A stretch of 56,090 nt of DNA from Bacteroidales bacterium (GTDB taxonomy: Bacteria > Bacteroidota > Bacteroidia > Bacteroidales > UBA932). Positions 17,520 through 26,157 of this stretch are shown here, in pieces. The stretch covers positions 1 through 56,090 of the forward strand of contig JAGBAO010000028.1 in the NCBI GenBank assembly GCA_017938925.1, given 5' to 3'. The position numbers and the translations under genes are program-made. Position 1 is the first letter of the stretch. Each line of letters opens with the position of its first letter. The notes under the pieces are model-generated. The model saw only the letters and a program-made list of their open reading frames with translations, had not been told where the DNA came from and searched no databases.

Positions 17520-20500
17520 ATGAAACATAACAAACTGATACTGACCATAGTTGCTGTGTTTCTGTCTTTGTCGTCCTTCGCGCAGACCGGACGCATTACA
17601 GCAAACTTCAGCAATGTGCCGCTGTCCAAGGCGATAGAAGTCATAGAAGGAGCGAGTTCCTATACCTTCTTCTATGATTCAGGCAAAGTTGACCTGTCGG
17701 CAAAAGTTTCTCTGGATGCTTCGGATCTTTCCGTTAAAGAGGCTATTGATCAGATGTTGTCACACCTTGATGTGAGTTTTGAAATCAAAGGCGATCAGAT
17801 CGTACTGATGCCCGTTTCTTCACAGACATCTCAGGTGCCACCAACTCTTACATTGACAATCCTCGACATGACTGGTCTGCCTGTCATCGGTGCAGCTGTG
17901 ATGAAGGCTGACGGTTCGGGAGAAATCACTGACATCGACGGAATCTGTGTCGTTCCGCTTTCCGCTCCTGACAAGAGTCTCACAATCACTTGTCTTGGCT
18001 ATCAGACAAAGACACTGAATGTAGGAACAACTTCCAAAATGACGGTTTATCTTGAAGAGGACACACAGCTTCTGACGGAATCCGTAGTAGTAGGTTACGG
18101 TGTCCAGAAGAAGGTGAATCTCACCGGTGCTGTGGCTGCGGTGGATTCTGATGAACTTCAGGACAGGCCGGTTGCAAGTGTAGGACAGGCCCTCCAGGGT
18201 GTGGTGCCTAACCTGAACATCACCAACAGCTCAGGACGTCCGGGAGCCTCTTCCAATTTCAATATCCGAGGAAACACCTCTCCCAACGGAGGAAGTCCTC
18301 TGATTCTGGTCGATGGAGTGGAGACTGACCTCGGAAGAATCAATGCCAACGACATTGCGTCCATTTCCGTGTTGAAGGATGCATCTTCTGCAGCGATCTA
18401 TGGTGCCAGAGGAGCATTCGGAGTCATTCTCGTCACCACAAAGAGCGGCGATTTTGACAAGGCGCCGACTGTTACGGCAGATGCACGTTTCTCCGTTTCT
18501 GCTCCTACCACATCGACAGACTACGAGACACGAGGCTACTATCATGCAAAGATCGCCGACCTGTTCATGGAAACCTATTCAGGTGTTCCTTACACGAATT
18601 ACACAAGCTATGACTACCAGCGCATGTGGGAGCGCAGGAATGACGTCACTGAGCACCCAGACCGCCCTTGGGTGGTAACTGAGATGCGCAACGGACGTCT
18701 GGAATATGTGTATCTGGCCAACTTTGACTGGTATAACTACATGTATGACGACAGCCGTCCGACCCAGGACTATAATGTGTCCGTACGAGGAGGTTCGAAG
18801 AATGTCTCATATATGGTCAGCGGACGATACTATCATCAGGACGGTATATTCCGTATCGGCCCTGACGACTTTGACTCGTTCAACACACGTGCAAAGGTGG
18901 ATGTGCAGATATGTCCTTGGCTCAAGCTTACAAGCAACACAAGATTCTTCCACAGCAAGTATCACTATGCCGGCAATGAATACCGTCGTCCGACGCTTCA
19001 TGCCCTTGCCAGCTTTGTGCCGGTCAATCCGGACGGTACTTTCGTATCTCATACGACCTTGACCCAGAGTGCCGCACATTATATAATGGACGGATACAGC
19101 GCCATGCTGCACAAAGGTGTTCAGTTCGGAACTCAGAAGATCACGGAACTCACCAGTTCATGGATCCTCACTGCGGACATAACTGACAAACTGAAGTTCA
19201 ATGTGGATTTCTCCTATAAGTTCGGTTACCAGCGTTCTCCATACAGGGACGCAACAGTCCAGTATTCGCAGTATCCTGGCGAAATAGAGACCGAATCCAC
19301 ACTGTATATAGACAGATATTCCGATACCGTCAATGAGCGCAATGACTATGTAGCCAATGCCTTTATATCCTATGCAGACACCTGGAATGAGGATCATGAC
19401 TTCACGGGAACAGTCGGAGTCAATTACGAGGCCCGCAACTACAACGACGTGTCAGTCCGTCGTCAGGATATGCTCACAGAGGAACTCAGTGACTTCAATC
19501 TTGCATTCGGAAATGTGGACAATCTTACCGGAGGTGTGAAGGAATATGCCCTTGCCGGTCTGTTCTACCGTTTCACATATGCATGGAAATCACGTTACCT
19601 TTTCGAGACCAACGGACGTCTGGACGGATCTTCCCGTTTCCCGAAAGGCAATCAGTGGGGATTCTTCCCGTCTGTTTCCGCAGCATGGCGTCTTAGCGAG
19701 GAACCGTGGATGGCTGATGTGAAGTCTGTAATGAACAATGCGAAGCTCAGGGTTTCATACGGATCTCTCGGAAACCAGAACATAGGTTACTATGATTACT
19801 ACCAGACGGTGGATACCAATGGTCTTCTTTCATACTCCTTCAACGGAAGCAACAAGAGCCAGTATGCCTACGTCAGCGATCCTGTATCCACCGGAACATG
19901 GGAGACTGTGACTACCTTCGACGTGGGAGCAGACCTGGGATTCCTCAAGGACAAGCTCACATTCTCTGGTGACTTCTATATAAGGAACACCAAAGGAATC
20001 CTTGCAGTGGGCAAACAGCTTCCTTCGATTTATGGAGCTGGAGAGCCTAAGGTGAATGCAAACGACATGAGGACCACCGGTTGGGAAATCCAGCTGGAGT
20101 GGCGTGACAGCTTCAATATCGGCTCGGAGAGGTTTGACTACAGCATAGGAGGATCGCTTGCCGACTATACTGCGGTATATACGAAGGCCGATAACCCGGA
20201 TGGTATCATCGGGGCTCCATATGTGGGCATGAGACTGGGTGAGATATGGGGATATCGTACCGGAGGTCTCTTTGCCACCGATGAGGAGGCTGCACAGTAC
20301 ATAAGCGAAGTCGACTGCAGCAAGATATATACCGAGTACATGAACTGTACTTCGGAGTATGGAAAGGGAGTCAGAGCAGGAGACCTCAAGATCCTTGACA
20401 TTGACGGCGACGGTGAACTCGCATGGGGAAACAATACCATCAACAATCACGGCGACGCCGAAATCATAGGAAACAGCCAGCCGCGTTTCTCATACGGCTT

Positions 20501-20987
20501 CAATGCAGGCTTCAACATCTCTGGCTTTGACTTCTCCATCTTCTTCCAGGGCATAGGGCATATGGACTGGTACCCAGGAGAAGACAACCAGAGGTTCTGG
20601 GGTGCATATTCTCGCCCATATTCGACATTCATCGGCCGAGACTTCATGGCTGATGTGTGGAGTGAGACCAATCCGGATGCATATTTCCCACGTCCTCGCG
20701 GCTATACCGCCAACTGGGGAATGCTTCGCGGAAAGAATGACCGGTACCTGCAGAATCTGGCCTATCTGCGACTTAAGAATCTTTCCATCGGCTACACATT
20801 CCCGGAAAAATGGATGTCAAAAGCCAAGATTTCCAGGTTGAGAGTGTATTTCAGCGGAGAAAACCTGTGGCATTGGACAGCCCTGCATTCCAAGTATCTG
20901 GATCCGGAGATGGCCATAGCCAACTCTCAGTCCACCACATATTCGTTCTGCAAGACATTCGCTTTTGGTCTCACCTTGGAATTCTAA
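17520..20987 (+). CDS. SusC/RagA-family TonB-dependent receptor with STN signalling domain
   Basis: Outer-membrane transporter that pulls large ligands through a 22-strand barrel under its SusD lid. The 1155 residues include a signal peptide ending FAQ, an STN domain (about 25-100; ANFSNVPLSKAIEVI, LSVKEAIDQML) that talks to the FecR partner, a carboxypeptidase-regulatory-like beta-sandwich (about 110-180), the conserved VVVGYGVQKKVNLTGAV stretch, a plug with GVVPNLNI and NIRGNTSPNG and LKDASSAAIYGARGA, then the barrel ending FAFGLTLEF. Combined with the upstream sigma and FecR genes this is a trans-envelope signalling set. The substrate is not evident. Confidence 0.95.
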   Translation: MKHNKLILTIVAVFLSLSSFAQTGRITANFSNVPLSKAIEVIEGASSYTFFYDSGKVDLSAKVSLDASDLSVKEAIDQMLSHLDVSFEIKGDQIVLMPVSSQTSQVPPTLTLTILDMTGLPVIGAAVMKADGSGEITDIDGICVVPLSAPDKSLTITCLGYQTKTLNVGTTSKMTVYLEEDTQLLTESVVVGYGVQKKVNLTGAVAAVDSDELQDRPVASVGQALQGVVPNLNITNSSGRPGASSNFNIRGNTSPNGGSPLILVDGVETDLGRINANDIASISVLKDASSAAIYGARGAFGVILVTTKSGDFDKAPTVTADARFSVSAPTTSTDYETRGYYHAKIADLFMETYSGVPYTNYTSYDYQRMWERRNDVTEHPDRPWVVTEMRNGRLEYVYLANFDWYNYMYDDSRPTQDYNVSVRGGSKNVSYMVSGRYYHQDGIFRIGPDDFDSFNTRAKVDVQICPWLKLTSNTRFFHSKYHYAGNEYRRPTLHALASFVPVNPDGTFVSHTTLTQSAAHYIMDGYSAMLHKGVQFGTQKITELTSSWILTADITDKLKFNVDFSYKFGYQRSPYRDATVQYSQYPGEIETESTLYIDRYSDTVNERNDYVANAFISYADTWNEDHDFTGTVGVNYEARNYNDVSVRRQDMLTEELSDFNLAFGNVDNLTGGVKEYALAGLFYRFTYAWKSRYLFETNGRLDGSSRFPKGNQWGFFPSVSAAWRLSEEPWMADVKSVMNNAKLRVSYGSLGNQNIGYYDYYQTVDTNGLLSYSFNGSNKSQYAYVSDPVSTGTWETVTTFDVGADLGFLKDKLTFSGDFYIRNTKGILAVGKQLPSIYGAGEPKVNANDMRTTGWEIQLEWRDSFNIGSERFDYSIGGSLADYTAVYTKADNPDGIIGAPYVGMRLGEIWGYRTGGLFATDEEAAQYISEVDCSKIYTEYMNCTSEYGKGVRAGDLKILDIDGDGELAWGNNTINNHGDAEIIGNSQPRFSYGFNAGFNISGFDFSIFFQGIGHMDWYPGEDNQRFWGAYSRPYSTFIGRDFMADVWSETNPDAYFPRPRGYTANWGMLRGKNDRYLQNLAYLRLKNLSIGYTFPEKWMSKAKISRLRVYFSGENLWHWTALHSKYLDPEMAIANSQSTTYSFCKTFAFGLTLEF

Positions 20988-20996
20988 GGAGGAAAT
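20988..20996 (+). promoter_or_regulatory. Strong Shine-Dalgarno before susD
   Basis: GGAGG follows the susC stop immediately, 9 bases before the susD ATG. Such sites are uncommon in Bacteroidota, where most genes in this window have only A/T-rich leaders, so it may boost SusD translation. Confidence 0.5.
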
Positions 20997-21001
20997 GATG
21001 T

Positions 21002-22774
21002 ATGAAAAAGAATATTAACATGAAATTCAGCCATATAATGCTTGTGGTCATACTGTTTACGATGACTGCATGCGAAGATTTCCTTGTACGGAAGCCAAAG
21101 GATCAGCTTAGCCCAGACACCTATTTCAGGACAGAGATGGAGTGCCAGCTGTTTACCAATAATTTCTATACTATACTGCCGGCTGCAAGTGACTTCTATC
21201 AGGAGGACGATGACTACGTGATTCCGAAGTCCCTGTCAGACAAGGTGAAGGGAACCAGAGTCGTGCCTGCTACGGCAGGTACATGGAACTGGAACATGCT
21301 CAGGCAGATAAACTTCTTCCTTGCCCATTCTCATCAATGTGAAGATAATGAGGTCAGGGAAAGATATGAGGCTCTGGCAAGATTCTTCCGCGCATATTTC
21401 TATTTCGAGAAGGTCAAGAGATACGGTGATGTCGCATGGGTGGACGAGCCTATCGATGCCAACGACGAGACCCTTTATCGCGGACGCGATCCACGCGCCA
21501 TGGTCATGGAGCACGTTCTTGAGGATATAGATTTCGCAATCGAGAACCTTCCGTCGGGAAAGGATGTCTATCGTGCTACAAAATGGACGGCTCTGGCTCT
21601 GAAATCGAGGATTTTCCTGTTTGAAGGCACCTTCCGCAAGTATCATGGTCTTGAGGGATGGGAGACATGTCTTCAGGAGGCGGCAAATGCCGCTTCAAGG
21701 TTCATCAAGGAGTCAGGATATGGCATATACAAGTCAACCACGACTCCTTATCAGAGTCTCTTCACTCTGGCGGAGTCTGACAGGAGCGAGGTGATCCTGA
21801 CAAGAGCATACAAGCAGTCGCTTTCACTTGTACATAGTGCCAACGAAGCATTCACCTCCTCATCCTCGTCACATAGTGGTCTGGCCAAGGATGTAGTCGA
21901 TATGTATCTTATGTCTGACGGCAGCCGCTTCACAGACAGACCTCAGTACGGCATGCTGGACTTCCATGACGAGACTCAGGATCGTGATCCGCGTCTGTCT
22001 CAGACCATCCGTACTCCGGGCTATACGAGAATCGGTGAAACAGACCTCCTTGCTCCGGACATGGCAGCGGTTACCACCGGTTATCAACCGATCAAATATG
22101 TCTGTGAATCGAAATATGACTCCTTCCAGTCTTCGGAAAATGATATGCCGATATTCCGTACGGCTGAGGTCTATCTGAACTATGCCGAAGCGAAGGCCGA
22201 GCTCGAACAGCTCACTCAGGCGGATCTGGACATGTCTGTGAACAAGGTCAGGGCAAGGGTGTCTATGCCGGCAATCAACATGGATGAGGCTAATGCCAAT
22301 CCGGATCCTTATCTCCTGGATGCTGTCACAGGATATCCTAATGTGACCAGGAGTGCATTCACTGGAGTCATTCTCGAAATACGTCGTGAAAGGACAGTGG
22401 AACTGATTCTCGAAGGCTTCAGATACTGGGATCTGATGAGATGGAAGGAAGGAAAGAGGTTTGAGAGACCTTTCAAGGGAATGCGTCTGGACGGAGTCGG
22501 CGAATATGACCTTGACGAGAACGGAAGTGTGGATCTGGTTGTATATGAGGGTGATGCTCCGGCAACGAGTGAGGGAGTGGTCTATAAGAAACTCTCTGAA
22601 CTGAATCTGACTGGTGAAACGGAAGGAAATATCGTTCTTCATGAGGATATAGTCAGGACATTTGACGAATCAAAGGATTATCTCTACCCGATCCCGACAG
22701 AGGATATAGTCCTGACCCAGGGCGTTGTCAAGCAGAATCCTGGCTGGGATGAGATGGACGGACTTGACTTCTAA
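21002..22774 (+). CDS. SusD/RagB-family nutrient-binding lipoprotein
   Basis: Surface lipoprotein that forms the hinged lid of the SusC barrel. It has a lipobox (LFTMTACED, Cys about 25), the N-terminal FLVRKPKDQLSPDTYF, TPR-like helices in the first half (ALARFFRAYFYFEKVKRYGDV) and the late RTAEVYLNYAEAKAEL and RRERTVELILEGFRYWDLMRWKEG motifs, ending in ILTQGVVKQNPGW. All are typical of the family and the 590 residues are of usual length. The start is the ATG after the GGAGG site; MKFSHIML seven codons in is an alternative. Confidence 0.95.
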   Translation: MKKNINMKFSHIMLVVILFTMTACEDFLVRKPKDQLSPDTYFRTEMECQLFTNNFYTILPAASDFYQEDDDYVIPKSLSDKVKGTRVVPATAGTWNWNMLRQINFFLAHSHQCEDNEVRERYEALARFFRAYFYFEKVKRYGDVAWVDEPIDANDETLYRGRDPRAMVMEHVLEDIDFAIENLPSGKDVYRATKWTALALKSRIFLFEGTFRKYHGLEGWETCLQEAANAASRFIKESGYGIYKSTTTPYQSLFTLAESDRSEVILTRAYKQSLSLVHSANEAFTSSSSSHSGLAKDVVDMYLMSDGSRFTDRPQYGMLDFHDETQDRDPRLSQTIRTPGYTRIGETDLLAPDMAAVTTGYQPIKYVCESKYDSFQSSENDMPIFRTAEVYLNYAEAKAELEQLTQADLDMSVNKVRARVSMPAINMDEANANPDPYLLDAVTGYPNVTRSAFTGVILEIRRERTVELILEGFRYWDLMRWKEGKRFERPFKGMRLDGVGEYDLDENGSVDLVVYEGDAPATSEGVVYKKLSELNLTGETEGNIVLHEDIVRTFDESKDYLYPIPTEDIVLTQGVVKQNPGWDEMDGLDF

Positions 22775-22785
22775 CACAGATTGAT

Positions 22786-25071
22786 ATGAAAAGAACACTT
22801 ATATATATATTAATGGCCTTGAGTCTGTCTCTTGTCAGCTGCGAGAGCGAGATTTTCGCTCCTATTCAGACTCTTGAGGTGGACAGGGCTGAGCTTGTGG
22901 CGCCGGGAATCGGTGCAAGCTATTCGGTGTCTGTAAGCAGCAACACCTCCTGGCAGGCTGAACTGACAGCAGAAGAATGGATTTCATGCGATGTGGAGAA
23001 TTTTGTAGGTTCCGCAACCGTGAATATTGTCTTCGGCGCAAATGAAGGAGAGTCACGCAGCTGCGAGCTTGTGCTTTCTTCGGAAGACGGAAGCATCACC
23101 CGTCGTGTGACTCTCCGTCAGGGAGCCGTGATGGAGGACGGACAGATCACCATCGCAGAACTGCGCTCTCATGAAGCGGAAGGGGAGTATGTGTTTTCGG
23201 GCTCTTCCAGAATAAAGGGTTTTGTCACGACGGATCTGGAAGCTAGCAATTTCTATCCCAACTCGTTTGCAATCCAGGACGGATTCGCGGATGGAGCGGA
23301 TGGTATTACGGTTTCCCTTGCAGAACAGCCAGATTTCCTTCGCGGAGAGGAGGTTGAGGTGGACCTTGACGGTGCCGTGCTCAAGCGTAACGAGGATGGA
23401 ATGCTTGTGCTTGCCCCAGCAAAAAAACCAGCAAGGACTCAGGCAACAAGAATAGGCATAGAGCCGATGGTGGCAAAGATGCATGATCTGGCAGCCGGTG
23501 AATATGAATCGATGCTGGTTTCCGTGTATAATCTCCAGCCTTCAGAGGAATCGATAGGAGCGACTCTCAATGATGGAGTCTTCATGGAAAACAGCAGGGG
23601 TGCACGTGCCTTCGTCAAGATATTCAAGACCTCTCTTCTTTCGGAAGTCACATGTCCTGACGGAAGCGGAAGCGTCACCGGCATAGCCGGAGCGGCAGCA
23701 CCGGAGGATGGTCATTCCTTCATCATCCCGATGGCTGTTTCTGATCTTGTGTTCGAAACAGAACGCTTCAAGATCCTGACAGGCGGCGTGTCATCGTTCC
23801 CTTATGTCCTGTCTCTGTACTCGGACAACGGAACCAACGAAAGCAACGAGCCGAAATATATTGATTATGAGGTGATTCCGTATGATCCATCGACGAAGTT
23901 CATAGATGCCTTCTATTACGATAAGGATCGCTCAACGGATGTATCCCTGTATGTTCATGCGTCCGGAAGAACGGAAGAAGAAGTCAGAAGCAGCCTCTAT
24001 TGGGGAAACAATATGGGATTTGACTGCATACCTGCCAAGTCCTTCGTCACAAGGATGAGTGCTGCCGGAGAATATCCCGGAGAGTCATATTACCTGCTTA
24101 CTATGCCGATGAAGAATGATTTCGTTCCAGCAGGCGGAACATTCAGTGTGGCTTTCTATATCTACAACACCAATTGGGCAATCAGGGACTGGAAACTGGA
24201 GTACTCTCTCGATATGAACAACTGGCATGGATATGATGAAGCTTCGGGAACGGGAGAAGGAGTGCTGGAATTCATGCCGGGAGGAAACTACACCCTGTAT
24301 AATGTCAGGTTCACGGCGCAGACAGCCATAGAGGCGACTGATATACTCTATATAAGGCTCTCGCCGTTCGGAAAGAGGGCCTGCATAAATCCGGGCTCCA
24401 TTGCAACCGGCTGGGGAAGTGATGTCAGACTTTCTGTGGGAATGCTTGTCTGCCCTCATGTTCCAAGACCTTCCGAGGCTCCTCAGAACACGATATGGCA
24501 CCACACCTTCGATTCCCTTACGGAAGGAGCGGATTATCTGATGGGAGACAGACTGGGTCTGTTTGACAACCTGAACGGACCATTGATGGGTGCATGGAAT
24601 GCGGAGCAGAGAAACGGAATGTCCGGCAGCAATGTCGCCATGCGGCCTGGATATGCCCAGGTGGGATATGCTGAATATGCGACAGACGGTATCAAAGCCA
24701 CCTCATACAAAGGAAGTCTGCAGACGCCGGCCCTCGGTGTGACAGGCGACGTTACCCTCACCTTCAAGGCCATGGCATTCCAGAGTTCACGCTCAAGGAG
24801 GACAAATATGCATAATGAGGTGCCTGAAAAGGGACCGGATGCAACTGAAATAGAGATAGAGATCACGGACGGAGGACATGTGGCGGAGCTGGATGGCGAA
24901 GCCACAGGAGATGTGCCTGAACTCATTGTGTCGGGGTTGCCGGTATCGGAGTTCAAGACGTTCACTCTCAGAATCAAGGATGTGACGGAAAACACGCGCA
25001 TCGTATTCAGAAGTGCCGAGGAAAAGGAATTTGCACGCTGGTTTATCGATGATATCATAGTTACAGAATGA
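22786..25071 (+). CDS. BACON/DUF5689-like surface lipoprotein with shared C-terminal module
   Basis: Lipoprotein of 761 residues (lipobox LSLVSCES), in the place where SusCD operons encode surface ligand-binding proteins. Residues about 25-110 look like a BACON domain (YSVSVSSNTSWQAEL, RRVTLRQG). Residues about 115-330 resemble DUF5689, an OB-like fold (IKGFVTTDLEASNFYPNSFAIQD, EVEVDLDGAVL). From about residue 337 (FPYVLSLYSD) to the end (ARWFIDDIIVTE) it matches the C-terminal halves of the two fimbrillin-like proteins downstream. No catalytic motif is seen. A role in binding the imported ligand is inferred from position. Confidence 0.8.
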   Translation: MKRTLIYILMALSLSLVSCESEIFAPIQTLEVDRAELVAPGIGASYSVSVSSNTSWQAELTAEEWISCDVENFVGSATVNIVFGANEGESRSCELVLSSEDGSITRRVTLRQGAVMEDGQITIAELRSHEAEGEYVFSGSSRIKGFVTTDLEASNFYPNSFAIQDGFADGADGITVSLAEQPDFLRGEEVEVDLDGAVLKRNEDGMLVLAPAKKPARTQATRIGIEPMVAKMHDLAAGEYESMLVSVYNLQPSEESIGATLNDGVFMENSRGARAFVKIFKTSLLSEVTCPDGSGSVTGIAGAAAPEDGHSFIIPMAVSDLVFETERFKILTGGVSSFPYVLSLYSDNGTNESNEPKYIDYEVIPYDPSTKFIDAFYYDKDRSTDVSLYVHASGRTEEEVRSSLYWGNNMGFDCIPAKSFVTRMSAAGEYPGESYYLLTMPMKNDFVPAGGTFSVAFYIYNTNWAIRDWKLEYSLDMNNWHGYDEASGTGEGVLEFMPGGNYTLYNVRFTAQTAIEATDILYIRLSPFGKRACINPGSIATGWGSDVRLSVGMLVCPHVPRPSEAPQNTIWHHTFDSLTEGADYLMGDRLGLFDNLNGPLMGAWNAEQRNGMSGSNVAMRPGYAQVGYAEYATDGIKATSYKGSLQTPALGVTGDVTLTFKAMAFQSSRSRRTNMHNEVPEKGPDATEIEIEITDGGHVAELDGEATGDVPELIVSGLPVSEFKTFTLRIKDVTENTRIVFRSAEEKEFARWFIDDIIVTE

Positions 25072-26138
25072 ATATGAAAAGATTAATATACATATTGTCA
25101 TGTCTTCTGACCGTTGTTTCCTGCGCTCAGAAGCTGGATAATTCGGATTTCATTCCAGGAATGGATGAGGGAGACCTGAATCCAGACCAGAATATTTCCG
25201 GACCCGCCGCGCCCGATACGGTTCTCGCGAACCAGGTTAAGGTCATGTCATTCAATGTCAGAGTAGGAACAGAAGACGGAACAGATCCTAAGGACTGGCC
25301 TGCACGCCGCAAGTCCGTGAAACCCCTGCTGACCAAGGAGAATCCGACTGTCATCGGACTTCAGGAGGCCCTCAAGCATCAGCTGGATTATATCAGTCTT
25401 GAAATGGAAGGATATTCCTCATATGGACTTGGACGTGATGACGGAAAGACTTCCGGAGAGATTATGGCCATATTATGGAATGACTCCCAGGTTGAATGCG
25501 TTAATAAAGGAACTTTCTGGCTGTCAGCGACCCCTGACGAGGTCTCGAAGGGCTGGGATGCCGGATACATGAGGACCGCGACCTGGGGAGAGTTCACTAT
25601 CAAGGCCACAAAACAGAAGTTCTTCTATCTGAATACGCATGTGGACAACACAGGAAAACTGGCACAAGTACAGTCCATGCATCTCATAAAGGAAAAGGTG
25701 AAGGAACTCAATCCATACGGCTTCCCTGTCATCATCACCGGTGACTTCAATGCGGAGCTCTCGCATGCCATGTTCGAGCCGTTCAATGAATGGCTCTATG
25801 ATGCACGATCGACAGCTCCGGTCACTGACACCAGGGCCACATATCACGGATTCGGACTGTATAGCACCAAGATCGACCATATATTCTACACGGGACTTAT
25901 TCCGTTGGAATACAAGACAATCAACAAGACATACGAAGGCGTGACCTATATCTCGGACCACTATCCGATTGCGGCTCTTTTTGAACTGACCGGTTCCGCC
26001 GATCCGGATGCCCCTCAGGCACCTGGAAACTATGGCGATCTCACTGAGGAGAACTTCCCATGCGATGACTACAACGAGCCGCCTCAGACGGGTGCAGGAT
26101 ATGAGGATATGACGGAGGAGGACTACCTTCTTCAGTAA
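25068..26138 (+). CDS. Surface or periplasmic EEP-family phosphodiesterase lipoprotein
   Basis: Lipoprotein (LTVVSCAQ) of the endonuclease/exonuclease/phosphatase superfamily. The catalytic set is present: MSFNVRVG (metal-binding Asn), GLQEAL (Glu), YLNTHVDN (His), ITGDFNAE (Asp/Asn), TKIDHIF and YISDHYPI (His). It belongs to the subgroup with GRDDGKTSGEIMAILW and GTFWLSATPDE, common beside SusCD pairs. It is the only evident enzyme in this operon, so it probably defines the substrate class: a phosphodiester in nucleic acid, phospholipid, sphingomyelin or sugar phosphate. The start overlaps the previous stop (ATGA). The extension after about residue 305 is acidic. Confidence 0.88.
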   Translation: MNMKRLIYILSCLLTVVSCAQKLDNSDFIPGMDEGDLNPDQNISGPAAPDTVLANQVKVMSFNVRVGTEDGTDPKDWPARRKSVKPLLTKENPTVIGLQEALKHQLDYISLEMEGYSSYGLGRDDGKTSGEIMAILWNDSQVECVNKGTFWLSATPDEVSKGWDAGYMRTATWGEFTIKATKQKFFYLNTHVDNTGKLAQVQSMHLIKEKVKELNPYGFPVIITGDFNAELSHAMFEPFNEWLYDARSTAPVTDTRATYHGFGLYSTKIDHIFYTGLIPLEYKTINKTYEGVTYISDHYPIAALFELTGSADPDAPQAPGNYGDLTEENFPCDDYNEPPQTGAGYEDMTEEDYLLQ

Positions 26139-26157
26139 CAAAAATCTGGAAAAATCA

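Noticed and set aside
19830-20450. 206-codon minus-strand frame inside susC
   Set aside because: Shadow of the SusC coding frame, with no domain, leader or promoter.
21869-22642. 257-codon minus-strand frame inside susD
   Set aside because: Shadow frame; the opposite strand encodes a complete SusD with all family motifs.
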